Positions 1-8,660 of a DNA stretch of 64,000 bases are shown in pieces (the first letter of the stretch is position 1; every line of letters starts with the position of its first letter). The stretch lies in NCBI RefSeq assembly GCF_035514885.1, contig NZ_DATJCH010000026.1:1-64000 (forward strand), read 5' to 3'. Made by a program: the position numbers and the translations under genes. This stretch comes from Albibacterium sp035514885 (GTDB lineage Bacteria; Bacteroidota; Bacteroidia; Sphingobacteriales; Sphingobacteriaceae). A model generated the notes under the pieces. The model had not been told where the DNA came from and ran no database searches. It saw only the letters and a list, made by a program, of their open reading frames with translations.

Positions 1-469
1 TTACGATGGATACTGCACCGATGATGTCTTTCTTCTGTTCTGTGGTATAACCGGTTACAACCACTTCGTTCAAACTGGTTACAGCCTCGGCAAGTGTCAC
101 ATTAACAGCTGCACGGTTGTTGACTGCAACTTCCTGAGCTATATAGCCAATGTAGGTAAACTCTAAAGTGGCATTTGCCGGAGCGGTTAACGTATAACGG
201 CCATTCACATCGGTCAATGTGCCGTTTGTCGTTCCTTTTACCACCACGCTTACGCCTGGTAAAGCCTCACCGGCTGCATCGGTAACTGTTCCTGATACCG
301 TAGCCTGAACCAGACTCGAATTATTAGCTGCCAAACTTACCATGGGGCTCAACACACTGTTGCTTGATGCAAAAGAGGTGCTTCCCAAAACAAGTACAGC
401 TAATACCTGGCCTGCCGTAATTCTCATTACTTTGTTCCAGTTAATAGGTTTTTGTAAATTAAGATTCAT
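1..469 (-). CDS. SusC/RagA-family TonB-linked outer membrane receptor, N-terminal part (cut by window edge)
   Basis: The reverse strand is open from an ATG at 469 to the window edge (156 codons seen). Residues about 1-34 form a basic start plus hydrophobic segment ending near SFA, a likely signal peptide. Residues about 58-135 match the carboxypeptidase-D regulatory-like domain found at the front of SusC proteins (V-S-G-T-V-T-D-A-A-G-E-A-L-P-G-V and the DVNGRYTL turn). The plug begins with the typical NEVVVTGY stretch. The family imports glycans or other large ligands through the outer membrane with TonB energy. The substrate cannot be told because the barrel and any SusD partner lie outside the window. 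A small hairpin (551-566) sits in its leader. Confidence 0.9.
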   Translation of the reverse strand, partial: MNLNLQKPINWNKVMRITAGQVLAVLVLGSTSFASSNSVLSPMVSLAANNSSLVQATVSGTVTDAAGEALPGVSVVVKGTTNGTLTDVNGRYTLTAPANATLEFTYIGYIAQEVAVNNRAAVNVTLAEAVTSLNEVVVTGYTTEQKKDIIGAVSIV

Positions 470-640
470 AGATTTATCCTTTTGGTTAAAAATTAAATAA
501 TTAGTTCCCGCCTTCTTATCAGAAGTTTCATCATGCGAGTTAAAAACCAGTCTTGTTAATACAAGATTGACATGTTTTAAATCAATCGTTTTCTGTCATA
601 TAATTTAGTTTAATAGTTAATTTTGTAATTAATTGGTTAT

Positions 641-672
641 AAAAAAGCAAACAGCAATCCAAGGCAATTGCT
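641..672 (-). terminator. candidate intrinsic terminator downstream of the TIM-barrel gene
   Basis: A 6-bp inverted repeat (653-658 with 667-672, loop of 8) is followed on the minus strand, after a 6-nt gap, by a run of six T (641-646). It lies about 45 bp after the stop of the gene starting at 1727 and before the SusC-like gene. The stem is short, so this is only a candidate. Confidence 0.35.
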
Positions 673-716
673 TAGCAGCAATTACTTAGACTTTATATCA
701 ATAAGAATTAAGAGAG

Positions 717-1727
717 CTAAGCACCTAATGCTTTTCTTGCATACTCAACGCACTTCGCAACTTCCTTCACAGCATCAGAGTCTGTTGGAATTTCGTATTC
801 TAATTCAATCGTGGCTGGGAAATGATATTGATTTTTCGCTATCAGGTTGAGAACCTCAATAACAGGAGTATCACCTTCTCCCCAAACAACATTCTGACCA
901 CCATTGGCTTTAGACTTTCTGTCTTTAGTATGCATACTTGAAATGTGGGAATGACGAGCGTTAATAAACTCAATCGGGTCAAAGCCAGCAGCTACATAAT
1001 GTCCCATATCAAAGTTGGCAGCATTATAAGCAGATTGAATAAAGGATGCATCCCACATATCAAATGTTTGCTGCAAATGTCCATGGTAACCTACATACAC
1101 TCTATTTCTAGCAGCAATATCTCCTAAGCGTTTGGTTTGTGCGGAACTAGTAGGAAACTCTACCGTGACTTGATTAGCGCCCAATGCTTTGGCTGCGCGC
1201 ATAGCATAATCTATTTCTTCATCGGTATTATTTACACCCAATGCACTTGGTTTAAAACCATAAATAGAAACCCCGGCATCGTTATACATTTTTCGCAATT
1301 GTTCAAAACGTGTCATTGATACACTTGCACGCCATGCAGCCACTTTTTTCCCATATTCTTCTTGTGCAGCTATGTACTCTGGGCTAGGTTGGGGACGAGG
1401 CTGTCCTGGAGCAGGTGCTGCCATTTGTGGGCGAACAGGAGCTTCTGGCGCTCCAGCAAATGCTTCTGCCGCAGGACCCATTAATTCAATAGCACTCACA
1501 TTTGCATCTAAACAATACTGAAGAAGTTGTTCGGCACTGCTAGGCATACTCCTAAAAGAGTAGGTAATGCATCCTATTTGTACGCCATTAAATAAAGAGT
1601 TTGGTTTGCCTAAATTCTTGATATATGCTGGTGCTCCAAAAGTAGACTGAGAAGCCACTGCCATACCAGCTACCGCGAGAGTACTGGCGCCAAGAAATTT
1701 ACGCCTGGATAGGTAATTGTTTTTCAT
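717..1727 (-). CDS. Tat-exported sugar phosphate isomerase/epimerase family protein (AP endonuclease 2-type TIM barrel)
   Basis: 336 aa. The N-terminus carries a twin-arginine motif SRRKFL (residues 7-12) followed by a hydrophobic stretch to about residue 31, so the folded protein is probably exported to the periplasm. The rest resembles xylose isomerase-like TIM barrels, with metal-ligand-type motifs YHGH, HTKD and a C-terminal ELEYE. An Ala/Pro-rich insertion (about 91-117) interrupts the barrel. Exported members of this family often sit with Gfo/Idh/MocA oxidoreductases and DUF1080 proteins, as here, and are thought to act on oxidised sugars. The substrate is unknown. Start chosen at the ATG directly before the Tat motif. 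Confidence 0.85.
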   Translation of the reverse strand: MKNNYLSRRKFLGASTLAVAGMAVASQSTFGAPAYIKNLGKPNSLFNGVQIGCITYSFRSMPSSAEQLLQYCLDANVSAIELMGPAAEAFAGAPEAPVRPQMAAPAPGQPRPQPSPEYIAAQEEYGKKVAAWRASVSMTRFEQLRKMYNDAGVSIYGFKPSALGVNNTDEEIDYAMRAAKALGANQVTVEFPTSSAQTKRLGDIAARNRVYVGYHGHLQQTFDMWDASFIQSAYNAANFDMGHYVAAGFDPIEFINARHSHISSMHTKDRKSKANGGQNVVWGEGDTPVIEVLNLIAKNQYHFPATIELEYEIPTDSDAVKEVAKCVEYARKALGA

Positions 1728-1878
1728 AATTTATAAATTGGTTATTGGTTGATCTAATAAAAATCTAATATCTACAAAACAATTGTAAAAAGAAAGAAAT
1801 ATTTTCACAATTATGTTACAAGGCTATCTAACTAATAATCAGTGCAATCGATGGCATTTTTCGCAAAAAAATATCCTC

Positions 1879-1929
1879 AAAAAAGCAAAAGTCCCGAGAG
1901 TAAATACCCCCGGGACTTTTGCTTTTTTT
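1879..1929 (-). terminator. strong intrinsic terminator after the sugar dehydrogenase-cytochrome gene
   Basis: Long inverted repeat with arms 1879-1897 and about 1909-1928. The core is AAAGTCCCG pairing with CGGGACTTT, flanked by A- and T-runs so the minus-strand transcript ends in a long U-tract. It starts 17 bp after the stop at 1946. Confidence 0.8.
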
Positions 1930-1945
1930 AATTAAAACTCAGTAA

Positions 1946-4813
1946 TTACTCAGCTCTAAACTCAACACCATTTAACGTCATTAAAAACTGGCTACCTTTG
2001 GCTTCTGCATTTTTAAATACAAAATAGATATCCTGTGGACCAGTTAAAGTCTGATTCAATTTGATAACAACATCAGAAGGTCTACTAGCCGCCCTGAATG
2101 CTGCTATTGATTCTGCTCTTAACTTATCTGCTGCTGCTTTATTTCCACCAGCATCTTGCAATGCCTGCTCTTCTGTTAATACCGGAATTTTTGGAGCAAT
2201 AAATAGATTTACAGTTCCCTGTCCGATTAAATCACCGGTTGCAGAACCAAGACGCACTTCGATAGTAGCACCGGTATTCTTTTCTCTTTCTGTTGCATTA
2301 CCATCAATACGTAAAGTTTTGATACCAGTCATATCCAACCCCTTAAATCCAAGAGAAGTGCCATCTAATGGTTTAACAATAGCATAACCGCCACGTCCGT
2401 CAACAACAAATTCGGCACCTTTTAATTCATCGGCATCACCTGCAGGAACCAATGGATTTCTCAATCTCACTAAGCTTTCCACTGTTTGTGCAGGAGCTGT
2501 TCCAGCACCTCTATCAGTATATCCGGCTTGAAGAATATACGATCCTCGGCCATTATCCCCATCAGGAACTATTGCGTTGAAGGTACCTTTCACAGGTAAG
2601 CTCTTAGAAGTTTCATCAGTAACATGCATGATATAGTTTAAGATTGTATTTGCATCGCTAATTGATACACCTGGATTAGCCGGCATTGCCGCTTCACCCC
2701 ATACACCAGAACCACCATGACGGATTTTATTATTCAGTCTTTCCCATTCTGACGGAGTATTTTTATACTTTTCAGAAATTTTAACCAAAGCTGGTCCAAT
2801 AGAAGCTTGATCTAAGTTATGACAACTAGTACAATTATTTTTAGCCATTAATGCCTGAGCAACATTTAAACCTGTCGACATATTAACGCTTCGTTGATTT
2901 TGTATTACTTCAGCCCAATCAAAACCTTCAGACACATATTGAATCGAAACAGAAACATGATCAGGAGTAATTTTACCATCAGCTAAGCTACCATCTTCAA
3001 CATCGGTCAATTTCACATCATATTGGAAAGGTTTTCCAGGGAAGAAGAAAGTTTGGTTACCTGTTATTTCGAAAGATATTTCTGGCGCATTATTACCTGA
3101 GATGATTTTTACAGACTTCGAGCTACTCTCCCCTGACGGGTCCGTTACTGTTAGTGTAGCAGTAAATACACCTTCTTTATCGAAAGTAACTGAAGGATTC
3201 GCTTCATTAAACGTTTGTGTAGAAGCACCTGATTCATCAGAAACTTTCCACTCATATTTCAAATCATCACCATCCAAATCACGTGACCCTTCTGCCGAAA
3301 GTTTAGCAGTAAATGGTACAGTACCACCAGTTTTATCAACAGATGCCTCCGCGATAGGAGTACGGTTACCTGCATTATATTCAATTCTGACTAATTGAGA
3401 ATTCGGACTTTTAGCAAACCAAGTACTTCCGTATTCCAATACATAAAGATCGCCTTCTGGGCCAAACTGCATATCAATTGGCTGAACTGGATGATAAGAT
3501 GGTAAGAAACGTTCCATTGACTCATAGTCTCCATTCTCTTTCATAGTAATTGCCATAATCCAGCCTCTAGAAAAATCAGTAGCAATCCATTTACCTTCAT
3601 AATATGATGGAAAAGGACGTTTAGCATCTTCTTTAAAATCTGCTCTATGATAAATTGGACCTCCTGTTGCACTACGACTTCCGCTACCTACTAATGGAAA
3701 TTCTTCCGAAGGACCGTATGGGTAATAAATAAAAGGTTTAGCAACTGGTGGCAATAGTTCAAGGCCAGTATTGTTTGGTGAAGTATTGGTATAATGATTA
3801 GGATCCTTTGGCTCTAAAGGAACATTCTTCTCGTAATCAAAATACGGGAATGCCGCATTTGGACCAACAAAGTATGGCCAGCCAAAGTTACCTGGCCCAC
3901 GAGCCTGATTCAATTCATCATAACCACGAGGTCCAATTTCAGTATCTTCGTTTGCATCCGGGCCAACTTCTGACCAATAAACATAACCAGTCTTACTATC
4001 TACGGCAACTCTCCAAGCATTACGGTGCCCCATAGTATAAATTTCTGGCCGGGTCTTTTCAGTACCTTCAGGAAATAAGTTTCCTTCTGGAATAGTATAA
4101 GTACCATCGTCCTCAGGGTGAATACGCAAAATCTTTCCACGTAAATCATTGGTATTTGCAGCATGCGCCTGGTCATCCCAACTAGCACGACCTGGTCTTT
4201 CATCTGTATGAGCAGATAGCGCATTTCCTGTATTATTTCCTACAGTCAAGAAAAGGTTTCCATCTTTATCCCAAGTCATACCCCCACCTGTGTGGCAACA
4301 AACTTCACGTTGAGTAGTAACTTCTAACATAACAATTTCAGAGTTATCTACCAATTTACCGTCAACTAATTCCCAACGGGTAAGAATGTGTTTTTTCTCT
4401 GTTGGATGAGCATAGTAAAGATAAATCCAGTGATTAGTATCAAAATCAGGATCAAGAGATACTCCTATAAGTCCTTCTTCTGCTTCTCTCACCACACCTT
4501 CTGCACTTGTATATTTCGTATTAACATTAATATGAGCAATTAATGTGGTTGTATCCAACGCAGCATCATATAGCTTGAGATCTCCCTTACGTTCAGAGAT
4601 AACAACATTACCATTGCTCATTACCGCAAAGGCATTTGGCTCATCAAGATCTTGAGCCAAGACAACAGGCGTGAAGCGACTATCATCTGGTTTCTGTCCA
4701 TTATCTACTATCCCGTTATTTGCGGAACAACCAGCAAATACGACAGTAAACAATACAAGAACCAAACCCATGAGCTTCATGAAATTAAATTTTCTCACAG
4801 TGCAAATTTTCAT
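1946..4813 (-). CDS. PQQ-type sugar dehydrogenase lipoprotein with PKD and cytochrome c domains
   Basis: 955 aa. A signal sequence ends in a lipobox (FAGC, about residues 26-29), so it is probably a lipoprotein. Residues about 45-430 match the glucose/sorbosone dehydrogenase beta-propeller (GLIGVSLDPDF, HTGGGM, LRGKILRI, GHRNAWR motifs). A PKD-type Ig domain follows (about 480-570). A single haem-c motif CTSCH lies near residue 660 in a cytochrome c domain. The C-terminal 200 residues look like a beta-sandwich carbohydrate-binding module. The likely role is oxidation of an extracytoplasmic sugar with electrons passed to the fused haem. The cofactor is inferred from the family. An in-frame ATG at 4780 is a possible alternative start. 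Confidence 0.9.
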   Translation of the reverse strand: MKICTVRKFNFMKLMGLVLVLFTVVFAGCSANNGIVDNGQKPDDSRFTPVVLAQDLDEPNAFAVMSNGNVVISERKGDLKLYDAALDTTTLIAHINVNTKYTSAEGVVREAEEGLIGVSLDPDFDTNHWIYLYYAHPTEKKHILTRWELVDGKLVDNSEIVMLEVTTQREVCCHTGGGMTWDKDGNLFLTVGNNTGNALSAHTDERPGRASWDDQAHAANTNDLRGKILRIHPEDDGTYTIPEGNLFPEGTEKTRPEIYTMGHRNAWRVAVDSKTGYVYWSEVGPDANEDTEIGPRGYDELNQARGPGNFGWPYFVGPNAAFPYFDYEKNVPLEPKDPNHYTNTSPNNTGLELLPPVAKPFIYYPYGPSEEFPLVGSGSRSATGGPIYHRADFKEDAKRPFPSYYEGKWIATDFSRGWIMAITMKENGDYESMERFLPSYHPVQPIDMQFGPEGDLYVLEYGSTWFAKSPNSQLVRIEYNAGNRTPIAEASVDKTGGTVPFTAKLSAEGSRDLDGDDLKYEWKVSDESGASTQTFNEANPSVTFDKEGVFTATLTVTDPSGESSSKSVKIISGNNAPEISFEITGNQTFFFPGKPFQYDVKLTDVEDGSLADGKITPDHVSVSIQYVSEGFDWAEVIQNQRSVNMSTGLNVAQALMAKNNCTSCHNLDQASIGPALVKISEKYKNTPSEWERLNNKIRHGGSGVWGEAAMPANPGVSISDANTILNYIMHVTDETSKSLPVKGTFNAIVPDGDNGRGSYILQAGYTDRGAGTAPAQTVESLVRLRNPLVPAGDADELKGAEFVVDGRGGYAIVKPLDGTSLGFKGLDMTGIKTLRIDGNATEREKNTGATIEVRLGSATGDLIGQGTVNLFIAPKIPVLTEEQALQDAGGNKAAADKLRAESIAAFRAASRPSDVVIKLNQTLTGPQDIYFVFKNAEAKGSQFLMTLNGVEFRAE

Positions 4814-4910
4814 AAAATTTTTTAGTTAATTAATTAAGTTTATTGATATTAAGATTATAAATTAGTTTACAATGTTTCTGACAAGTGTTAAATTCACACA
4901 ATGTAGGTTT

Positions 4911-4918
4911 CAAAAGTA
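4911..4918 (-). promoter_or_regulatory. candidate -7 element for the sugar dehydrogenase gene
   Basis: Read on the minus strand this is TACTTTTG, a full match to the Bacteroidota TAnnTTTG element, about 95 bp before the start at 4813. No TTTG was found at the usual -33 distance, so it is weak. Confidence 0.3.
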
Positions 4919-5023
4919 TATAATAAAAACTTTAGTTCCTATACATTTTTTTATTTTCCATAGCAAATAGAATTTTCATAAGCTTGTCACAAAACGAAGC
5001 ACCTTGTAATTATACCGTAAATA

Positions 5024-5069
5024 AAAAAGAGGTTTTAATAGACTAGAAAATCTATAAAACCTCTTTTTC
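5024..5069 (-). terminator. intrinsic terminator after the Gfo/Idh/MocA gene
   Basis: Near-perfect 18-bp inverted repeat (5024-5042 with 5051-5068; core AAGAGGTTTTA / TAAAACCTCTT) with an 8-nt loop. On the minus strand it ends in six T. It lies 19 bp after the stop at 5088. Confidence 0.78.
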
Positions 5070-5087
5070 TCTTAATAGATAAATCAG

Positions 5088-6575
5088 CTAGATTCCGCTC
5101 AATTTCCACGGATCTCTATAGTCATCTTTAACAAATTGATTCACCACATCTACGTTTGTAACACGCATATTTTTTGCATCCCATAATAGTTTCTTTCCAC
5201 GTGAAGGATATGATTTACGCATCGGACTTCCGGCCGGAGCATTCGTTGCTGGTGGAACATCTACAGATGCAGTAAACCCTCTGATAGCAAGATTTGCAAT
5301 CAACATTGCCTCTGTTAACAAAGCAGCTTTTTCAAAAGGTGAACTCACTTCCATATTACCATAACCAGCCAAACAAGCTTGTACCCATTGTGCATAATGA
5401 CCATTGGCTCCGTTAGGAACACGAGCATATTTAACCGGCACATTTAAACCTTGCATTCTCGATTCTGGCAATAGTCTGGGCCTGTCAGAATAGGTTTCAG
5501 CCATCATCTTTCCTTTAGTTCCAACGAAAAGAGAACCATTCGTTGGCCATATTTCATCTGGTCCGATTTCATCTGGACGAGAAGGAATAATTCCACCGTC
5601 AGACCAATGCACTTTCAACGGTTTTTTCGTCTTGCCCGTTGGAGCAAAAGTTAACGTAGAAGTAGTAGCAACCGGTCCGCTTTCGTCATTAGTATATAAG
5701 GTAGATACACTTGATTCTACTGAAACTACTTCTTTCAAATCAAATACATTCATAGGTGCCTCAATTAAATGTGCACCCATATCCCCAATCGCCCCGGTTC
5801 CATAAGCCCACCAGCCTCTCCAGTTAAACGGCACAACCGTTCCATACTGTGCATTTGGATCCGATTCAGGATAAGGTTTTGCAGCAGCCGGCCCTTGCCA
5901 TAAATCCCAATCTAAAGTATCAGGCACAGGCGCTGTCTTTTCAGGCCACCTAACACCTTGAGGCCAGATAGGCCTGTTTGTCCAGCAATAAACATCTTCG
6001 ATATCGCCAATCAAACCAGCTTCAAACCATTCTTTTAAAAGACGTGTACCGTCATTAGAAGCTCCCTGGTTTCCCATCTGCGATACTACCTTATAACGTT
6101 CAGCTAATTCAGCTAATAAGCGTGCTTCGTATATATTATGTGTTAATGGTTTTTGTATCCAAATGTGTTTTCCTAATGTAATTGCCGCTGTACCAATTAC
6201 CGCATGGGTATGGTCAGGAGTTGATACCGAAACAGCATCAAAGTTTTTGCTCTCTTTATCGAATAGCTCACGCCAATCCACATATTTTTTAGCATCGGGA
6301 TATTTAGCATAAGTAGCGGCCGCCCTTTTTTGATCTACATCGCATAAAAATGCGATCTTAGCTTTCCCACTGCCATTAAATCCATCAATATCACTTTCAC
6401 CCTTACCGCCAACTCCTACCCCTGCTATATATAAAGTGTCGCTTGGTGCAACAAATCCCTTTCCGAGTACATGTCGGGGAACAATACTAAACGCCGCAAG
6501 CCCCAAAGCACCGGTTCTGATAAATTCTCTCCTGGAAGGAGCAGAAGAATTCCTTGTTGTGTCTTTTTTTGTCAT
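5088..6575 (-). CDS. Tat-exported Gfo/Idh/MocA family oxidoreductase
   Basis: 495 aa. Twin-arginine motif SRREFI at residues 14-19 followed by a hydrophobic segment, so export in folded form with bound NAD(P) is expected. The Rossmann glycines AGVGVGGKG lie at about 51-59. The family lysine appears in IQKP (about residue 141; the usual form is EKP). A DTHA-like strand (STPDHTHAV) and GDMGAH lie downstream. The C-terminal half is the usual substrate-binding alpha/beta domain. Long exported members in Bacteroidota are often found with DUF1080 hydrolases and sugar isomerase-like barrels; a glycoside 3-oxidation role is plausible but inferred. A divergent GDPD gene begins 200 bp upstream. Confidence 0.9.
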   Translation of the reverse strand: MTKKDTTRNSSAPSRREFIRTGALGLAAFSIVPRHVLGKGFVAPSDTLYIAGVGVGGKGESDIDGFNGSGKAKIAFLCDVDQKRAAATYAKYPDAKKYVDWRELFDKESKNFDAVSVSTPDHTHAVIGTAAITLGKHIWIQKPLTHNIYEARLLAELAERYKVVSQMGNQGASNDGTRLLKEWFEAGLIGDIEDVYCWTNRPIWPQGVRWPEKTAPVPDTLDWDLWQGPAAAKPYPESDPNAQYGTVVPFNWRGWWAYGTGAIGDMGAHLIEAPMNVFDLKEVVSVESSVSTLYTNDESGPVATTSTLTFAPTGKTKKPLKVHWSDGGIIPSRPDEIGPDEIWPTNGSLFVGTKGKMMAETYSDRPRLLPESRMQGLNVPVKYARVPNGANGHYAQWVQACLAGYGNMEVSSPFEKAALLTEAMLIANLAIRGFTASVDVPPATNAPAGSPMRKSYPSRGKKLLWDAKNMRVTNVDVVNQFVKDDYRDPWKLSGI

Positions 6576-6615
6576 TTTATATAGATTTTTGGTTAATTGA
6601 ATATAGTCCCTATTA

Positions 6616-6623
6616 CAAAACTA
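6616..6623 (-). promoter_or_regulatory. candidate -7 element for the Gfo/Idh/MocA gene
   Basis: Minus strand reads TAGTTTTG (TAnnTTTG), 41 bp before the ATG at 6575. No matching TTTG at the expected -33 spacing. Confidence 0.3.
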
Positions 6624-6718
6624 TACATCAAGCAAGTTACATTTTTTATACTTTTTAACAAATATTTAATTCATAAAATAAAGATTCCAAAATGATGCAA
6701 CAATGTATTAAGTTAAAA

Positions 6719-6751
6719 TTTGGATTTACTGCGATTTATATTTTACTTTAG
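6719..6751 (+). promoter_or_regulatory. candidate promoter for the GDPD gene
   Basis: TTTG at 6719-6722 and TACTTTAG at 6744-6751, one base off the TAnnTTTG element, with a 21-bp spacer. The downstream edge lies 24 bp before the ATG at 6776. Confidence 0.35.
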
Positions 6752-6775
6752 ACATTAGATCAAAAACCAGAACAA

Positions 6776-7543
6776 ATGCAATCAATAAAAAGCATACTAC
6801 TTATCGCTATCTTAGTAGTAGCCACTCAAAGCCAGGCACAAACAAAAGTAATCGCACACCGTGGTGCATGGAAAGCACAAAATCTACCAGAAAATTCTAT
6901 CGCTTCGCTTAACCATGCCATTCAGTTAAACTGCTTTGGTTCCGAATTTGATGTCCATCTCACGAAAGATGATGTACTGGTCGTCAATCATGATAAAGAT
7001 TTTTACGGCATAGATATCGAGCGCTCTACCTACCAGGAGTTGTTAGCTAAAAAGCATCCCAACGGAGAGAGCATTCCCACCTTGGAAGCCTACTTAAAAG
7101 AGGGGATGAAACAGCGCAAAACTCGTTTGGTATTAGAAATAAAAAGCTCTATTATTGATAAAGCGCGCACGCTAAAAACTACTGAAATGACAGTAGCAAT
7201 GGTCAATAAACTAAAGGCACAAAAATTAGTCGACTATATCTGCTTTGATTACGATGCAGGAAAACTAATTCATCAATTAGCGCCTAAGGCGGATGTAGCT
7301 TACTTAAATGGAGATATACCTCCCGACCAAGCAAAAAAAGACGGATATACCGGAATTGACTATCACTTCAATGTATTCAAAGAACATCCTGACTGGATAA
7401 AAGAGGCACATAACATTGGCCTTAGTGTCAACGTATGGACCGTTAATACTGATGATGACATACGAAATGCTATTAATCAAAAGGTAGATTACATTACCAC
7501 TAATGAACCTGAAAGAGTATTTGAACTTATAAAAGCACAATAA
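6776..7543 (+). CDS. exported glycerophosphodiester phosphodiesterase family protein
   Basis: 255 aa with a cleavable signal peptide (about residues 1-21, ending SQA). The GDPD signature is clear: AHRGAWK (about 27-33), PENS (about 38-41), the metal-binding EFDVHLTKD (about 57-65) and NHD soon after. The TIM-barrel pattern continues through LVLEIKS and ends with VNVWTVN and DYITTNEP, as in GlpQ/UgpQ-type enzymes. It probably hydrolyses glycerophosphodiesters, or a related phosphodiester, in the periplasm. It is read divergently from the Gfo/Idh/MocA gene and together with the DUF1080 gene 44 bp downstream. Confidence 0.9.
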   Translation: MQSIKSILLIAILVVATQSQAQTKVIAHRGAWKAQNLPENSIASLNHAIQLNCFGSEFDVHLTKDDVLVVNHDKDFYGIDIERSTYQELLAKKHPNGESIPTLEAYLKEGMKQRKTRLVLEIKSSIIDKARTLKTTEMTVAMVNKLKAQKLVDYICFDYDAGKLIHQLAPKADVAYLNGDIPPDQAKKDGYTGIDYHFNVFKEHPDWIKEAHNIGLSVNVWTVNTDDDIRNAINQKVDYITTNEPERVFELIKAQ

Positions 7544-7587
7544 GAAAATCTCTATTAATTTTAATTAACTCAATCAAACAAGGCAAT

Positions 7588-8388
7588 ATGAAAAATTACG
7601 AATTGAAAATCTTAGCACTAAGCTTCTTAAGCTTTTCTGCCTTTCAAGTCAGTGCACAACAACCTGCACCGTCAAGAGGAAATCCGGCAGATACAGAAGT
7701 TTGGGAACCTATTCCAAAGGTTGTTATTCCAGGAGAAAGCTTCAGCAATGCACCATCTGATGCAATTATATTATTTGATGGCAAGAATCTGGATCAATGG
7801 GTAACTGTTAAAGACAAATCGCCTGCAAAATGGACCGTTGCTGATGGACTGCTAACTGTCAATAAAGCAAGCGGCGATGGAAACATTGAAACTAAGCAAT
7901 CATTCAAAAACTATCAATTACATTTAGAATGGCGTATTCCTGCTGATATAGATGGTGAAGGACAAGGAAGAGGTAATAGTGGTCTGTTTTTAGCTTCAAC
8001 AGGAGGGGGTGACAATGGCTATGAAGTTCAAATCCTGGATTCATATAATAATGAAAACAAAACTTACGTTAATGGAATGGCTTCGAGTATTTATAAACAA
8101 TTCATTCCGGCAGCTAACCCTGCAAAGAAAGCCGGCGAGTGGAACACCTATGATATAGCTTGGGTTGCTCCTACCTTCAATGCAGATGGTTCGGTTAAGA
8201 CACCAGCACATGTAACTATATTCTTTAACGGCGTTTTAGTACAAAATAATGTTGAGTTAAAAGGCGAAACCTTATATATCGGCCAGCCGGTTTATAAACA
8301 ATATGATTCGGCTCCTATTAAATTACAATCACACGGAGATAAAAGCAAACCAATTAGCTTCCGTAATATCTGGATACGTAATCTTTAA
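7588..8388 (+). CDS. DUF1080 protein (3-keto-disaccharide/glycoside hydrolase-like)
   Basis: 266 aa with a signal peptide (about 1-24, ending VSAQ). The DUF1080 concanavalin-like fold is recognised by ILFDGKNLDQW (about 65-75), the LHLEWRIP strand, GNSGLFLAS, YEVQILDS and the terminal SFRNIWIRNL. Studied members of this family cleave 3-keto-glycosides or are tied to 3-keto sugar metabolism. Together with the exported Gfo/Idh/MocA oxidoreductase and isomerase-like barrel nearby, this suggests an oxidise-then-cleave glycoside route. That role is inference. The gene ends just before a strong terminator. Confidence 0.88.
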   Translation: MKNYELKILALSFLSFSAFQVSAQQPAPSRGNPADTEVWEPIPKVVIPGESFSNAPSDAIILFDGKNLDQWVTVKDKSPAKWTVADGLLTVNKASGDGNIETKQSFKNYQLHLEWRIPADIDGEGQGRGNSGLFLASTGGGDNGYEVQILDSYNNENKTYVNGMASSIYKQFIPAANPAKKAGEWNTYDIAWVAPTFNADGSVKTPAHVTIFFNGVLVQNNVELKGETLYIGQPVYKQYDSAPIKLQSHGDKSKPISFRNIWIRNL

Positions 8389-8407
8389 ATCTGGACGATA
8401 AAAGAAT

Positions 8408-8446
8408 AAAACAAGGCTTATAAAGGACTCTTATAAGCCTTGTTTT
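8408..8446 (+). terminator. intrinsic terminator after the DUF1080 gene
   Basis: Perfect 16-bp inverted repeat (8408-8423 with 8431-8446) with a 7-nt loop. The right arm ends in TTGTTTT. It begins 19 bp after the stop codon. Confidence 0.78.
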
Positions 8447-8615
8447 ACTTTCAGCAATATTCATTTAGTACTCCTTCCGCTGTATCTTCGTTAAAACAGC
8501 CCAAAAAGCGTTGACGTAACGTAGGGATCACTCGGGAACAACGCAATCATGTAAAGCGAGGGTAATACAATTTACGAGCTTGCTTATAAGAAACTTAATA
8601 TCTGCATCTTTTCTG

Positions 8616-8623
8616 TATCTTTG
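8616..8623 (+). promoter_or_regulatory. candidate -7 element for der
   Basis: TATCTTTG is an exact TAnnTTTG match, 37 bp before the der ATG. The -33 TTTG is not evident. The rest of 8447-8615 shows nothing recognisable. Confidence 0.45.
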
Positions 8624-8660
8624 CAGAAATTAGAATAAAAGCACCCTTTTAAATAATACC

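Noticed and set aside
5187..5202. parS-like CACGTGAA sequence
   Set aside because: Lies inside the Gfo/Idh/MocA coding region and matches the parS consensus only in its centre. A CACGTGG near 13057 in gnd was rejected for the same reason.
8535..8550. Second LacI operator (CGGGAAC)
   Set aside because: Only a half-site, not palindromic, and far from the starch genes.
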